Part shown: in pieces, positions 9,011-17,969 of the stretch | Layout: the number at the start of each line of letters is the position of its first letter | Numbering within the stretch: the stretch's first letter is position 1 | Source: Halalkalibacter oceani | GTDB lineage: Bacteria; Bacillota; Bacilli; Bacillales; Bacillaceae_D | Length of the DNA: 64,000 nt | Assembly (NCBI RefSeq): GCF_023715605.1 | Contig: NZ_JAMBOL010000003.1 | Span: forward strand, 310,001-374,000 | Direction of reading: 5' to 3' | The notes under the pieces: generated by a model | The model's database searches: none | Told to the model about the DNA's origin: nothing | What the model saw: only the letters and a program-made list of their open reading frames with translations | Translations under genes and position numbers: made by a program

Positions 9011-11088
9011 TTTGCTCCTCCTCCTAACGTAATCATCATGTTTCCATTTTCCTCGACGAGCGCTTGACAGTCAGGTGGCATAATCGTTGTCGTGTCTTTT
9101 TGGAAGATAATCGCCGGACCGGCAATCACTGCTCCAGCCGGCAGCTTTTCCCGCTGATAGAAGCTCGTTTCGATTTCTTTTAACTCGCCATCCTTGCGAA
9201 AAACCGTTTTTCCTTTTTTTATTAACGCCTCTTCCACTGGATAGTCGCTTGAAACGCTTGGCGGTTGAATTTTCGGCATCGCCCCTTTGCCTGTTACGCG
9301 GACATTGACAATTTCAATCGGACTTCCTTCAAAAAAGTGACCATACTCCGCCTGGTGAAGCTGATGAAAAGCAGTCCATGTTTCTTCAATGTTGTCCGTC
9401 GTTATGTCACCTTGCGGCAAGGCGACGCGTAATTCATAGCCTTGACCGACATAGCGGCAATCGGCTGTAAAAGCAAGCTCGATTTCGTTGGCGCTTAAGC
9501 CGTCTGCTTTTAGTTGCCCGATAATTTGCTTCCTTAATAAGTCGAGATCCGTGTTCAGCTTTTCTAAATCCAGTTCCGGACTGCGCATGAATTCCGTTTT
9601 GATCAAATCATATTTCAAATCAGTCGTCAGCAGCCCCGTCGCCGAGGTAATCCCCGGATGCGGGGGAATGATGACTTCCGGGATATTGAGAATGCGTGCG
9701 ACATCAACTGCATGGAGAGGTCCTGCCCCACCAAAGGCGACGAGCGTAAATTCACGCGGATCATGTCCTTTTTGAATCGTCTTCTCGCGAATCGCATTGG
9801 CCATGTTGTTGTTGACGATCGTTAAGATGCCTTCAGCCGTCTCATTGACTGACAAGTTCAGCTGTGAGGCGAGCTCTTCCATGACGCGAAAACCTTCCTG
9901 GGCGTAAATCTTCATCGAGCCGCCAAGAAAATGGCTTTCATCGAGGCGGCCGAGGACAACATTAGCGTCGGTCACTGTCGGCTTCGCACCGCCATGTCCA
10001 TAGCTGGCCGGTCCCGGTCTTGAGCCGGCGCTGCGCGGCCCGACTTTAAACGCTCCTCCCTGATCAACGTAAGCGATGCTGCCGCCGCCCGCGCCGATTG
10101 TATGAATGTCGATCATCGGCACCATCACCGGATAGCCGGCGATCCACGTATCTCTTGCCGAGGATTCATCAAAGCCCTGCTCGGTTATGATGCCAATATC
10201 GGCACTTGTACCGCCGACATCAAACGTAATCAGCTTTTGCTTCTGGGACAGTTCACCGGACCAGCTTCCGCCAAGCACTCCGGCGGCCGGACCTGAAAGC
10301 AATGTATTAACCGGCTTGGCAGCTACGGTTTCCGCCGTGCCGACCCCGCCATTGGAGCACATGATATGAAGGTCTGCTTCCAAGTCCGCTTTTTTTAGAC
10401 CTGTTTTCAAATTGTCGATATATTTTTTTACCTTCGGCCCGACAAACCCGTTAATTGATGCCGTCGTAAAGCGTTCAAATTCACGGAACTGCGGCGATAC
10501 ATCGGCCGAGGTTGTCACAAATGCTTCCGGATACTCCTCTTTTATGATTTCTTTCACTCGCTCTTCATGTACCGGGTTAATGTAGGAGAATAAGAAGCAA
10601 ACAACAATCGATTCTACCCCTTCCGCCTTTAGCTCCTGGATGGCGGCCCGGACTTCTTCTTCATTCAGCGGCGTCAAAATCTCTCCCTTTGGCGAGACGA
10701 GTCGTTCACTGACGACTTTCCGATGTCGTCGTGCCACAAGGGGACGGTCCTGCCACGGAATTTCCTGCATAATCGAATAATTTTGTGGGCGCTGATGGCG
10801 GCCGATATGCGTAATATCGCGAAACCCTTTTGTCGTCACCATCCCGGTAACCGCCCCATCATTTTCTAAAATGGCGTTTGTCGCAATCGTCGTGCCATGA
10901 AACACATGATCGATCTCATTTCCGTCAATTCCTTCACGCTCGCATAGCTCCATGATTCCTTGAACGACCCCGATTGAAGGATCCTCCAATGTCGTAGGAA
11001 CTTTGTTGATCCACGTCAGTTTCGTGATTGTATCTGTGTACATAATATCTGTGAACGTTCCTCCGACATCGACGCCGACTAATTTCAT
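9007..11088 (-). CDS. hyuA: N-methylhydantoinase A / hydantoinase alpha subunit (HyuA)
   Basis: 693-residue ATP-dependent subunit with the actin-like ATPase fold of the hydantoinase A/oxoprolinase family. The phosphate-binding signatures are [11 protein letters not shown] at the N-terminus and [15 protein letters not shown] mid-protein; [11 protein letters not shown] is also diagnostic. AAGGAGT precedes the ATG. It is the first gene of hyuA-hyuB-hyuC-permease-racemase. The same gene set, with a racemase last, is known from Pseudomonas sp. NS671, where it turns racemic 5-substituted hydantoins into L-amino acids. N-methylhydantoin (creatinine breakdown) or 5-oxoproline remain possible substrates. 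Confidence 0.92.
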   Translation of the reverse strand: MKLVGVDVGGTFTDIMYTDTITKLTWINKVPTTLEDPSIGVVQGIMELCEREGIDGNEIDHVFHGTTIATNAILENDGAVTGMVTTKGFRDITHIGRHQRPQNYSIMQEIPWQDRPLVARRHRKVVSERLVSPKGEILTPLNEEEVRAAIQELKAEGVESIVVCFLFSYINPVHEERVKEIIKEEYPEAFVTTSADVSPQFREFERFTTASINGFVGPKVKKYIDNLKTGLKKADLEADLHIMCSNGGVGTAETVAAKPVNTLLSGPAAGVLGGSWSGELSQKQKLITFDVGGTSADIGIITEQGFDESSARDTWIAGYPVMVPMIDIHTIGAGGGSIAYVDQGGAFKVGPRSAGSRPGPASYGHGGAKPTVTDANVVLGRLDESHFLGGSMKIYAQEGFRVMEELASQLNLSVNETAEGILTIVNNNMANAIREKTIQKGHDPREFTLVAFGGAGPLHAVDVARILNIPEVIIPPHPGITSATGLLTTDLKYDLIKTEFMRSPELDLEKLNTDLDLLRKQIIGQLKADGLSANEIELAFTADCRYVGQGYELRVALPQGDITTDNIEETWTAFHQLHQAEYGHFFEGSPIEIVNVRVTGKGAMPKIQPPSVSSDYPVEEALIKKGKTVFRKDGELKEIETSFYQREKLPAGAVIAGPAIIFQKDTTTIMPPDCQALVEENGNMMITLGGGAK

Positions 11089-11271
11089 CTGCCTACACTC
11101 CTTGTTTTCATGTTCTTTTTGCTTGATGATGATTTTACTGAATAAATTTCATGAATCTTCAGACTATGTCAGATCTTTTGCCACTATTCTTTTTCCAAAT
11201 TTGTGGTGATTGCATTTTTGCAAGATGGCATTTATAAAAACTCTCCACATCTCTGTTGCTATCCTTGCTTA

Positions 11272-11313
11272 CAAAAAAATTGCAGAACCGCAATTTATCA
11301 TTGCGGTTCTGCA
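11272..11313 (-). terminator. Terminator overlapping the end of the PAS/AAA+ regulator
   Basis: Perfect 13-bp stem TGCAGAACCGCAA/TTGCGGTTCTGCA with a 7-base loop, followed on the minus strand by A and seven T. The regulator's TGA (11298-11300) lies in the loop, so the 5' arm is coding. It insulates the hyu operon from the regulator's transcript. Confidence 0.92.
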
Positions 11314-13001
11314 ATTTCAAGCTTGAATTTCTTTACTTTTCTCGTTAACGTTGAAGCATCAATTCCCAAAACGATACTTGCTTCCTTAAGTGTCCTTGAT
11401 TTTTTTAATGCTTTCGCAATGATATTCTTTTCAAATTCTTCGACCGCTGTTTTTAATTTTTGACCGGAGAAATCCTCATTGGCTAAGGTCGCGTTTTTGA
11501 TCTTGTCAGGAAGCTGGTCAAATGTAATTTCATCATCAGCCGAGGTGACAACCACTGTTTCAATCACGTTTTGCAATTCACGAATGTTTCCTGCCCAGTC
11601 ATTTTTCAAAAAAGCCTGGATCACCTCTTTATCAAACTTTTTTTCATAGTGATATTTACGATTATAATACTCGAGAAACGACTGGATAAAAAACGGCAGC
11701 TCCTCTTTACGCTCACGTAATGGCGGAATGATGATCGGCACAGTGTTTACTAAATAGTACAGCTCTCTGCGAAATCGGTGCGCCCGAACCATTTCTTCCA
11801 AATCCCTTTCCGTTGCCGCGATGATCCGGACATCGACATCTACCGCGGTGGTACCGCCTACCGGAATCACCTTTTTCTCCTCCATTACTTTTAATAATTT
11901 CACCTGCACGGGAAGAGACAATTCATCAATGTCATTCAGAAAAAGCGTCCCTTGATCCGCCTCTCTTATGCAGCCTTGTCTTTCAACTTGCTTTCCTTCC
12001 CCGCCCGTTTCCACCTGACCAAATAATTCAGCTTCGATTAATGCTTCCGGAATCGTCCCGCAATTGATTTCGACAAACGGATGATTTTTTCTTACCTTTG
12101 AAGTTGAATGAATGTACGTCGCAAGCGTCCTTTTTCCGACGCCGGCTTCACCGAGCAGCAGCACAGTTGAATCCAAATCCTGAATCCTCTCCGCCAAATC
12201 ATAGACAGCCTTTAGCTGCTTTGATTTGATAAGCGGCTTTTGCCCGTTCGTCTCTTTTTTGTGGAGCTCACTTTCATAATAGTCAATCAATTTCTTTGTT
12301 TCCTGTAATTCCTTGGAAATCAGATCGGTTTCGGTAATGTCCTTGGAAATATTGATCACCTTCGTCAGCTTTCCCTCTTCATTAAATATCGGATGACCGG
12401 TTACGAGCAGCCTTCTTCCGGATTTCGTCGTTTGGGTCACCGTGACCTTTCTTCCTTCTTTGATCACTTGTTTCGTTGAAGAATGGCTGACAATCTTTTC
12501 TTTTTCAAGAAAATCCATTGGTTTGCCGATGAAATCCTTTTTTGATACGCCCATCATCCGCTCACATGCTTCATTGACCTTTAAAATGGTTCCTTGCTCA
12601 TCCGTAATCGTCACTAATTCACCAACTAAACTCATAATCAATTGAAGCTCCTGCTTCATCTCGTTGATTTTGTCAACGAAATAAGCCATATGCTCAACAA
12701 AGCTGCTGTGAAACAGTAATGTCGCGCCCGCTTTTTGCCCATCCCATTCAACTGGATACTCGTACAGTATTTTTGGATTCTTTTTATTCGAGTTTGCAAG
12801 GGAAAGCGAAGGCTGCGCCTTCTTGATCGTCTTAATAATATTACTTTCCGGGATCACTTGACAGATCGGGCATCCGATCAAGGTTTCATGCTGGCCCGCT
12901 ACCATACTGAACGCCAGGTCATTATGATACATAATAGCGCCGTGATCACCGGTTATGACAAGGCCGATCGGAAGCTGTTTTACCAGTTCATCCATATTCA
13001 C
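11298..13001 (-). CDS. PAS-AAA+-Fis transcriptional regulator lacking GAFTGA (likely hyu regulator)
   Basis: 567 residues in bacterial enhancer-binding protein order: PAS-like domain (about 5-100), second PAS (about 120-225), AAA+ domain (about 255-480) and a Fis-type helix-turn-helix at the C-terminus (ASIVLGIDASTLTRKVKK). Walker A is GEAGVGKR at 284-291. Two key parts are abnormal. The GAFTGA loop that contacts sigma-54 is absent where it should follow ELFG (about 328-345), and Walker B reads LFLNDIDEL, with Asn for the usual Asp. It may therefore regulate sigma-A promoters, as TyrR does. A GTG at 13001 (GGAGGGGAG, 5 bases away) or the ATG at 12995 starts it. It lies just upstream of hyuA on the same strand. 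Confidence 0.85.
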   Translation of the reverse strand: MNMDELVKQLPIGLVITGDHGAIMYHNDLAFSMVAGQHETLIGCPICQVIPESNIIKTIKKAQPSLSLANSNKKNPKILYEYPVEWDGQKAGATLLFHSSFVEHMAYFVDKINEMKQELQLIMSLVGELVTITDEQGTILKVNEACERMMGVSKKDFIGKPMDFLEKEKIVSHSSTKQVIKEGRKVTVTQTTKSGRRLLVTGHPIFNEEGKLTKVINISKDITETDLISKELQETKKLIDYYESELHKKETNGQKPLIKSKQLKAVYDLAERIQDLDSTVLLLGEAGVGKRTLATYIHSTSKVRKNHPFVEINCGTIPEALIEAELFGQVETGGEGKQVERQGCIREADQGTLFLNDIDELSLPVQVKLLKVMEEKKVIPVGGTTAVDVDVRIIAATERDLEEMVRAHRFRRELYYLVNTVPIIIPPLRERKEELPFFIQSFLEYYNRKYHYEKKFDKEVIQAFLKNDWAGNIRELQNVIETVVVTSADDEITFDQLPDKIKNATLANEDFSGQKLKTAVEEFEKNIIAKALKKSRTLKEASIVLGIDASTLTRKVKKFKLEIAEPQ

Positions 13002-13190
13002 TCATTCTCCCCTCCACAGTTTTCCAACCTCTCGAAAGTGGTTTCATCATAGCAAACTGATCAATCATTTCACAACACGTCTACTGTTTTTCCTCAAATT
13101 AGTACGGAAGAAAATCTGACAGAATCAACCAACGTTCTCCATGCTTCCTTCTATAATAAGCGATAGAAAATGAAGAGGAGGAAAAGGCGG

Positions 13191-13928
13191 ATGAATGAAG
13201 TGACACAGTTATTACAAAGCCATCGCTCGATTAGAAGATACACGGATGAAAGCATACCGGAAGCGGTTCTCAACGATATTCTCCGCTCCGGCCAATGGGC
13301 GCCGTCAAGCCACAATGTCCAGGCTTATAGTATCATCGCCGTGAAAGACCCGGGTAAAAAGCAAGCGTTGTCCAACGTATGCGCCGGGCAAAAATATGTA
13401 GCGAACTGTCCCGTTTTTCTCGTTCTTTGCGTCGACTACTACCGTCTCTATCAAGCTGGTGTAATGAACAATTTACCACTGAATATTGAAGAAACGAACG
13501 ACCTTGTTGTCGGCGCTGTCGACACCGCCCTAGTCGGGGAAAATATATTGATCGCCGCCAGATCCCATGGACTCGGCGGGGTGATGATTGGCGAAATCCG
13601 CAATAATTTTGATGAGGTGGCGGCACTGTTAAAGCTGCCACCTTACACCTTCCCTTTATTTGGCATGTGTCTCGGCTATCCTGCCGAAATCCCGGAACAG
13701 AAACCGCGACTGCCGGCCAACGTCGTCATTCATGAAGAAACCTACCAGACTGAGCATATTCCCACAGGATTGCTAGAATACGAAAAACGATCAGCTGCCT
13801 ATTACACGAAACGGACGAATGGCAGAAAGACAACAGGCTGGACAAAGCAAATCTCAGACTACATGAGCCGACAGCGCGGAATTAAATTAAAGGAGTTTAT
13901 TTTAAAGCAAGGCTACGGATTAAAATGA
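13191..13928 (+). CDS. NfrA-type NADPH-dependent FMN nitroreductase
   Basis: 245-residue nitroreductase-family flavoprotein of the NfsA/NfrA/Frp subgroup. The FMN-phosphate motif HRSIRRYTDE is at the N-terminus, followed by WAPSSHNVQAYSII, and the C-terminal half carries the subgroup's KRSAAYYTKRT-like extension and a long helical tail. It reduces FMN, quinones or nitro compounds with NADPH. The ATG at 13191 lies 9 bases after AGGAGG; a TATAAT at 13152-13157 is a plausible -10. It is transcribed away from the hyu regulator and may be unrelated to hydantoin use. Confidence 0.88.
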   Translation: MNEVTQLLQSHRSIRRYTDESIPEAVLNDILRSGQWAPSSHNVQAYSIIAVKDPGKKQALSNVCAGQKYVANCPVFLVLCVDYYRLYQAGVMNNLPLNIEETNDLVVGAVDTALVGENILIAARSHGLGGVMIGEIRNNFDEVAALLKLPPYTFPLFGMCLGYPAEIPEQKPRLPANVVIHEETYQTEHIPTGLLEYEKRSAAYYTKRTNGRKTTGWTKQISDYMSRQRGIKLKEFILKQGYGLK

Positions 13929-13959
13929 AAAAATGCTTGGCCAAATATCACGGCAAACA

Positions 13960-13996
13960 GAAACTCCCGGCTGCATAACAGCAACGGGAGTTTCTA
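13960..13996. terminator. Hairpin between converging nitroreductase and MFS genes
   Basis: AGAAACTCCCG (13960-13970) pairs perfectly with CGGGAGTTTCT (13986-13996) around a 15-base loop. The position between two convergent genes suggests a bidirectional terminator, though the U-tract is only the TTT of the stem. Confidence 0.65.
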
Positions 13997-14033
13997 GGTG
14001 CAGCGAAAGCTTCACTATGAATCTAGTTTCATT

Positions 14034-15386
14034 TCATGCCGCCCGCGGCAGGCGCAGCGTCAAGACGAACATCACCAGTCCCAGTGCTGCGCAAACCCAC
14101 GCCATACTGTGCATATTCCCGGTCGTGATCGTCTGGCCGAAAAGCGCCGCCAGCAGACTGGAAGACAAAATCGTGCCAATAAATCGCGAGGTCATGAAAA
14201 GCCCGGAAGCGATGCCGGTTTCCTCCTTCGAAACAAAATCATAAAGCGCCGTCTGCATGCCCAAATTATTGAAGCCGTTGGCGATACCAAGTACACATAG
14301 GACGAGAAAAATGACGACGACACTTGTTTGATCGCGAATAATAAGCATCAGCATGCTTCCTGCCACGACGGACGCCGTGCCGACGATCAGCGACGGCCTT
14401 GAGCCGCTCCGTTCAATCCAGCGGCCGACAATCGGAGTGACCAATACGCTGAAGCCGGCAATCGACAGCATAACCAGCCCCGTCTTTTGCGGATCCATCC
14501 CCTGCGCCTGCTGCAAATAGGACGGGACGCCGAACATAATCGAATAAAATGCCATATTGGTCAAAATATACTGGGCATAAATCAGCGTTACATTCATATT
14601 TTTTTTCAAAAAACCGACATTGATAAACGGCTCGCTTCGGTCCAGTTCATAGCGGTAGAGGACGAGCGATAATGCCGCGCTAAGCACAAGCAGCCAGGGG
14701 CTGAAGCCTTCAGCAAGTTCAAGAAAGAACAGCAGCCATACGAAGATCGCCGCAGAAAACAACGCCACCCCTCCCCAGTCCATCCGCGCCTTGCCGCCGG
14801 GTGATGGTTTGGGATCGCTCGGGAACAGACGCCAGGCGAGCAAAAAGGAGGCGATAATAAACGGGAAATTACATAAAAAAATAAGGGGCCAATCCCCGTA
14901 ATGCAGCAAAAGCCCGCCGAGCGAAGGGCCGAAAGCTGCCGAAGTGCTGGAAAAGATCGAAATAATCACGAGCGCTTTCGCCTGATGTGCCGTAATTCGG
15001 TTACGGATGATTCCCATACCGGCCGGAAACAGCGCCGAGCTGCCAAACGCCTGAATAATGCGAAAGCCGATCAGCCAGCCGAAGCTCGGTGACAACGGGG
15101 CAAGAGCCGAGGACACCGTCACAAGCAGCAAGCCGATCATAAATACTTTTTTACAGCCGAACAAGTCACTCCATTTGCCAAGCAGAGGCTGCCCGATCGC
15201 ACTGACTAAATAATACGTTGAAATCAGCCATGTCACATCGGCAAATGTTAGATGAAACTCCTCCTGCAAACGAACCAGGGCAACGGAAATCATCGTTGTG
15301 TTAAGCGGATTAAGCAAAATACCTAAAGCGACGGCTGTCACAAGCAGCGTTTCTTTCGTTTTAAGCGGAGTCGATTGGTGCGTCAT
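14034..15386 (-). CDS. MFS multidrug transporter, DHA2/EmrB-like
   Basis: 450-residue membrane protein. The early segment has LNPLNTTMISVALVRLQEEF, the DHA2/EmrB-QacA type start, then GKWSDLFGCKKVF (MFS motif A) and a motif C-like stretch SSTSAAFGPSLGGLLL typical of drug:H+ antiporters. At 450 residues it is at the short end for the 14-helix class. GAGGTG lies just before the ATG. It is monocistronic by context (hairpin on one side, long non-coding stretch on the other). The substrate cannot be inferred. Confidence 0.88.
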   Translation of the reverse strand: MTHQSTPLKTKETLLVTAVALGILLNPLNTTMISVALVRLQEEFHLTFADVTWLISTYYLVSAIGQPLLGKWSDLFGCKKVFMIGLLLVTVSSALAPLSPSFGWLIGFRIIQAFGSSALFPAGMGIIRNRITAHQAKALVIISIFSSTSAAFGPSLGGLLLHYGDWPLIFLCNFPFIIASFLLAWRLFPSDPKPSPGGKARMDWGGVALFSAAIFVWLLFFLELAEGFSPWLLVLSAALSLVLYRYELDRSEPFINVGFLKKNMNVTLIYAQYILTNMAFYSIMFGVPSYLQQAQGMDPQKTGLVMLSIAGFSVLVTPIVGRWIERSGSRPSLIVGTASVVAGSMLMLIIRDQTSVVVIFLVLCVLGIANGFNNLGMQTALYDFVSKEETGIASGLFMTSRFIGTILSSSLLAALFGQTITTGNMHSMAWVCAALGLVMFVLTLRLPRAA

Positions 15387-15722
15387 AAAGTCACCTCATT
15401 TTACTATCTCCAATTTTACTAAAAGACGCTCCGGCTTGACAAGACGAAACTGGCAAAGCCTTCCACTTATTCACATAAGAAAACCGCGTAGCGGCTTTTC
15501 TTAGAAGCGGCGTGCGGAGCCGTTACCATCTTTTAAGGATGGCTTAAATCGGGCTTTTTTCAGCCATCTGCGTAACGTGCGAAGCCGCCGTCCTTCCTCG
15601 AATCCACCCGAAACTTCTATCCTTTCTTAATCATTTAACAAAGAGAATGACCCGAACGTCGAGTCATCCTCCAGCGTCTCGGCAAAAGGTAGAAAAACAC
15701 CCTTATGCCCAGCTCCTCATTC
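15387..15722. other. Gene-free stretch between the MFS gene and the phosphodiesterase
   Basis: 336 bases without a credible reading frame. It holds the MFS gene's leader, a near-perfect small hairpin (AAACCGC..GCGGCTTT around 15481-15499), and an 80-base imperfect palindrome annotated separately, which resembles another near 59.95 kb. The remainder shows nothing recognisable. Confidence 0.7.
15507..15588. repeat. Imperfect palindromic intergenic element, copy A
   Basis: Outer arms GCGGC/GCCGC and inner arms GTTAC/GTAAC enclose small hairpins (CCATC..GATGG). On the plus strand it reads GGAGCCGTTAC on the left and GTAACGTGCGAAG on the right. A second element at 59933-60004 has GAGCCGTTAC on its left and GTAAGCGCGGTGCGAAG on its right with unrelated stems between. 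The shared arms suggest a small dispersed repeat; copy number in the genome is unknown. Confidence 0.5.
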
Positions 15723-16679
15723 TTATTCAGCGACTAATTTGTCTATCCGGTTCGTCCATATTCCACCGTGATAATCAGGCGGAATACGTTCTGCATCCTC
15801 TTTAGAGTCAAAGCCTTCGGAAAAACCACCATCCCCGGCGACGAGTATCACCCTTGTGTCGGCAGCATCCATCCGGTTAACAAATTTCGTTGGCCAGCCC
15901 CAGAGCCATTTCGCAATCGTCTCAGGAAGATGGAGCTGCGTATTTTCGCAGGCAGCCGGCATGTAACCTGTCCAGCCGACAGCCAAATATGGAACAAGAC
16001 AAGCTTTCATCGTTTCTTTTGACATCACCCGCACATCAGGAAGCAGCTCCTTCAAGCGGGCAACCGGCTCATCTCCGCCGTACACGGTAACCGTGTCGAG
16101 GTCTCTTCCATTCGCCAGCAAATAATCAGCAAGCATGTCTCCCTCTGTCGGATCATTGCTTTTTATATGAATTAGAAGGGCCTGCTCCGGGAACGTGTCC
16201 AGCACTTCCTTCAATGTCGGGATTTGTCCAGGCTCCTGCCCGCGAAAAGGAAAGGTTTCTCCGCCATCGGCCGTATAGCCATAGCCGATATCAAGCTGCT
16301 CCAGCTCTTCCATCGTCATTTCCCTTGTCACTCCCGACCCGTCCGTTCGGCAATCAACGGTCCAATCGTGAAAAACGGCAAACTCCCCGTCCAATGTCGG
16401 CTGAATATCAAGTTCGACGATATCCGCCCCTAATTCAAAAGCAGCTTCCATTGAAGGGATCGTATTTTCAAGGTACGGATGCTCCGGCTCATAGATGCGC
16501 TCCGCCGTGCACGTATCATTTCCGACTCCCTCCAGCGGGAATGTTTGACTAAGGCCACGATGAGCAAGCAAAAGCGGCTCCGATGAAGTTGGACTTACAA
16601 AAAACGAGCTGTTATTGAAAAACATAAATACGAGTAAAATAGCGATTACAACAGCCGTTCTTTTCAAAATCTTTTTCAT
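15723..16679 (-). CDS. Membrane-anchored glycerophosphodiester phosphodiesterase-like protein
   Basis: 318 residues. An N-terminal hydrophobic segment (about 9-22) follows a Lys/Arg start and acts as signal or anchor. The GDPD TIM-barrel motifs are present: LLLAHRGLSQ (catalytic HRG), ENTIPSMEAAFELGADIVELDIQ with the metal-binding E and D, and FAVFHDWTVD with the catalytic HD. A long insertion with Cys follows the HRG. ATG at 16679 is preceded by AGAGGAG; the frame upstream has no ribosome site. Likely an extracytoplasmic phosphodiesterase acting on deacylated phospholipids or teichoic-acid-type polymers. Confidence 0.85.
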   Translation of the reverse strand: MKKILKRTAVVIAILLVFMFFNNSSFFVSPTSSEPLLLAHRGLSQTFPLEGVGNDTCTAERIYEPEHPYLENTIPSMEAAFELGADIVELDIQPTLDGEFAVFHDWTVDCRTDGSGVTREMTMEELEQLDIGYGYTADGGETFPFRGQEPGQIPTLKEVLDTFPEQALLIHIKSNDPTEGDMLADYLLANGRDLDTVTVYGGDEPVARLKELLPDVRVMSKETMKACLVPYLAVGWTGYMPAACENTQLHLPETIAKWLWGWPTKFVNRMDAADTRVILVAGDGGFSEGFDSKEDAERIPPDYHGGIWTNRIDKLVAE

Positions 16680-16889
16680 GTGTGCTCCTCTTTTCAAATG
16701 AACTTGTCTAAAACAAGTCCAAAGCAGCATGGAAAGCCTGACGATAAAGTTCTATGTGCAGCGACACAAGAAAGATCGTTAGCCACAGTCACTGATGTAC
16801 AGCGCCTGAAATCATCACCTTCCATCAACCATAGTTAGTGTAAATCACGCTCTTTAAGGTAGCATGATTTTTTTATAAAAGCAACCAGC

Positions 16890-17585
16890 CTATGGAGCTT
16901 CAAATTTATAGCCGACTCCCCAGACGGTATGTATTGCTTCGCAGTTAACCTTTTCTAATTTCGCTCTGATTTTTTTAATATGGGTATCGACCGTGCGAAT
17001 GTCGCCAAGGAAATCATATCCCCATACTTGTTCAAGCAGTACTTCCCGCGTATAGACGTTTCCCGGGTTTTTCGCCAGATAGACGAGCAGGTCGAATTCC
17101 TTCGGACGGAGAGCAATCTTTTGACCTTTCACGACCACTTCCCGCCGGTTAATATCAATCAAGATCTGACCATAATCATACGTTGCTGCTTGTTGAGACG
17201 GTGGATGGTAGCACTGCTGCGTTCCTTCCGCTCTGCGTAAAATCGCTTTGATCCGGGCCACCAGTTCACGTGGACTGAACGGCTTTGTCATATAGTCATC
17301 CGCCCCGAGCTCCAAACCGAGCACACGGTCAAATTCATCGCCGCTTGCCGTCAGCATAATAATCGGCGTCTCTGAGCGCCGTCTTATTTCCCGGCAAACA
17401 TCATAGCCGTCCATTTCAGGCATCAGCAAATCCAAAACAACAAGATCAGGCTTCTCGTTTATGACTAATTCAAGCGCAGCTTTTCCATTATCGGCATGAA
17501 GGACATTCATGCACTGCTTTTCTAAATAATGAAGGATAATATTCCGAATGTTCAAATCATCGTCTGCTACCAAAATCTTTAGCAT
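16890..17585 (-). CDS. OmpR/PhoB-family response regulator, orphan
   Basis: 231 residues: receiver domain with D8/D9 acidic pair, phospho-acceptor D52 (VVLDLLMPEMDGYDV), and TKPFSPRELVARI, followed by a winged-helix Trans_reg_C domain (about 130-228) with DIRTVDTHIKKIRAKLE and the C-terminal VWGVGYKF. No sensor kinase is next to it on either side, so its partner is encoded elsewhere. Start at the ATG 17585, 8 bases after GGGAG. The nearest genes are the repeat protein and a small unknown frame, both on the same strand upstream. Confidence 0.92.
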   Translation of the reverse strand: MLKILVADDDLNIRNIILHYLEKQCMNVLHADNGKAALELVINEKPDLVVLDLLMPEMDGYDVCREIRRRSETPIIMLTASGDEFDRVLGLELGADDYMTKPFSPRELVARIKAILRRAEGTQQCYHPPSQQAATYDYGQILIDINRREVVVKGQKIALRPKEFDLLVYLAKNPGNVYTREVLLEQVWGYDFLGDIRTVDTHIKKIRAKLEKVNCEAIHTVWGVGYKFEAP

Positions 17586-17610
17586 ACCGATCACTCCCTT
17601 AAAAGCAAAC

Positions 17611-17871
17611 CTATTTTTCTATTCGCCTTTTATAAGATAGACAATTTAAAAAACGACGACAAGAGTCGATTGATATAGGTCTTCCTGCAAACAGGCCAAA
17701 TCTATCTTTCGTTTCCCGCTTTTCAGGCTGCTGAACCTTCACAAAAAAAGATTCGTTCCCATCTAAAACAACGCTGGCCAGCTTAAGCAGAAAGGTAGCG
17801 GGCCTAAACTCCTTCAAGGGGGTAATTTCATAAGAAGAATACAGTAAGTTTGTCAAAAAAAGAGAATACAA
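17611..17871 (-). CDS. Hypothetical 86-residue protein
   Basis: Supported mainly by its start: a TTG at 17871 lies 8 bases after a perfect AAGGAGG, and the frame stays open for 86 codons to 26 bases before the regulator start. The protein begins hydrophobic and ends basic (CLSYKRRIEK). It is not recognised. An ATG nearer to the Shine-Dalgarno gives only seven codons. It may be co-transcribed with the response regulator. Confidence 0.45.
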   Translation of the reverse strand: MYSLFLTNLLYSSYEITPLKEFRPATFLLKLASVVLDGNESFFVKVQQPEKRETKDRFGLFAGRPISIDSCRRFLNCLSYKRRIEK

Positions 17872-17969
17872 GTCATTCCCCTCCTTGCCATCCTTAAAAA
17901 AATAGTTAGAAAAGCCCCCGATAGAGATGACTCTACCAGGGGCTTATCTGCAAAAGCTGTCTTACTCTT

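Noticed and set aside
13998-14300. 100-codon plus-strand frame at the end of the DHA2 transporter
   Set aside because: It is antisense to the transporter's conserved C-terminal half and has a composition of Arg/His/Gln typical of shadow frames.
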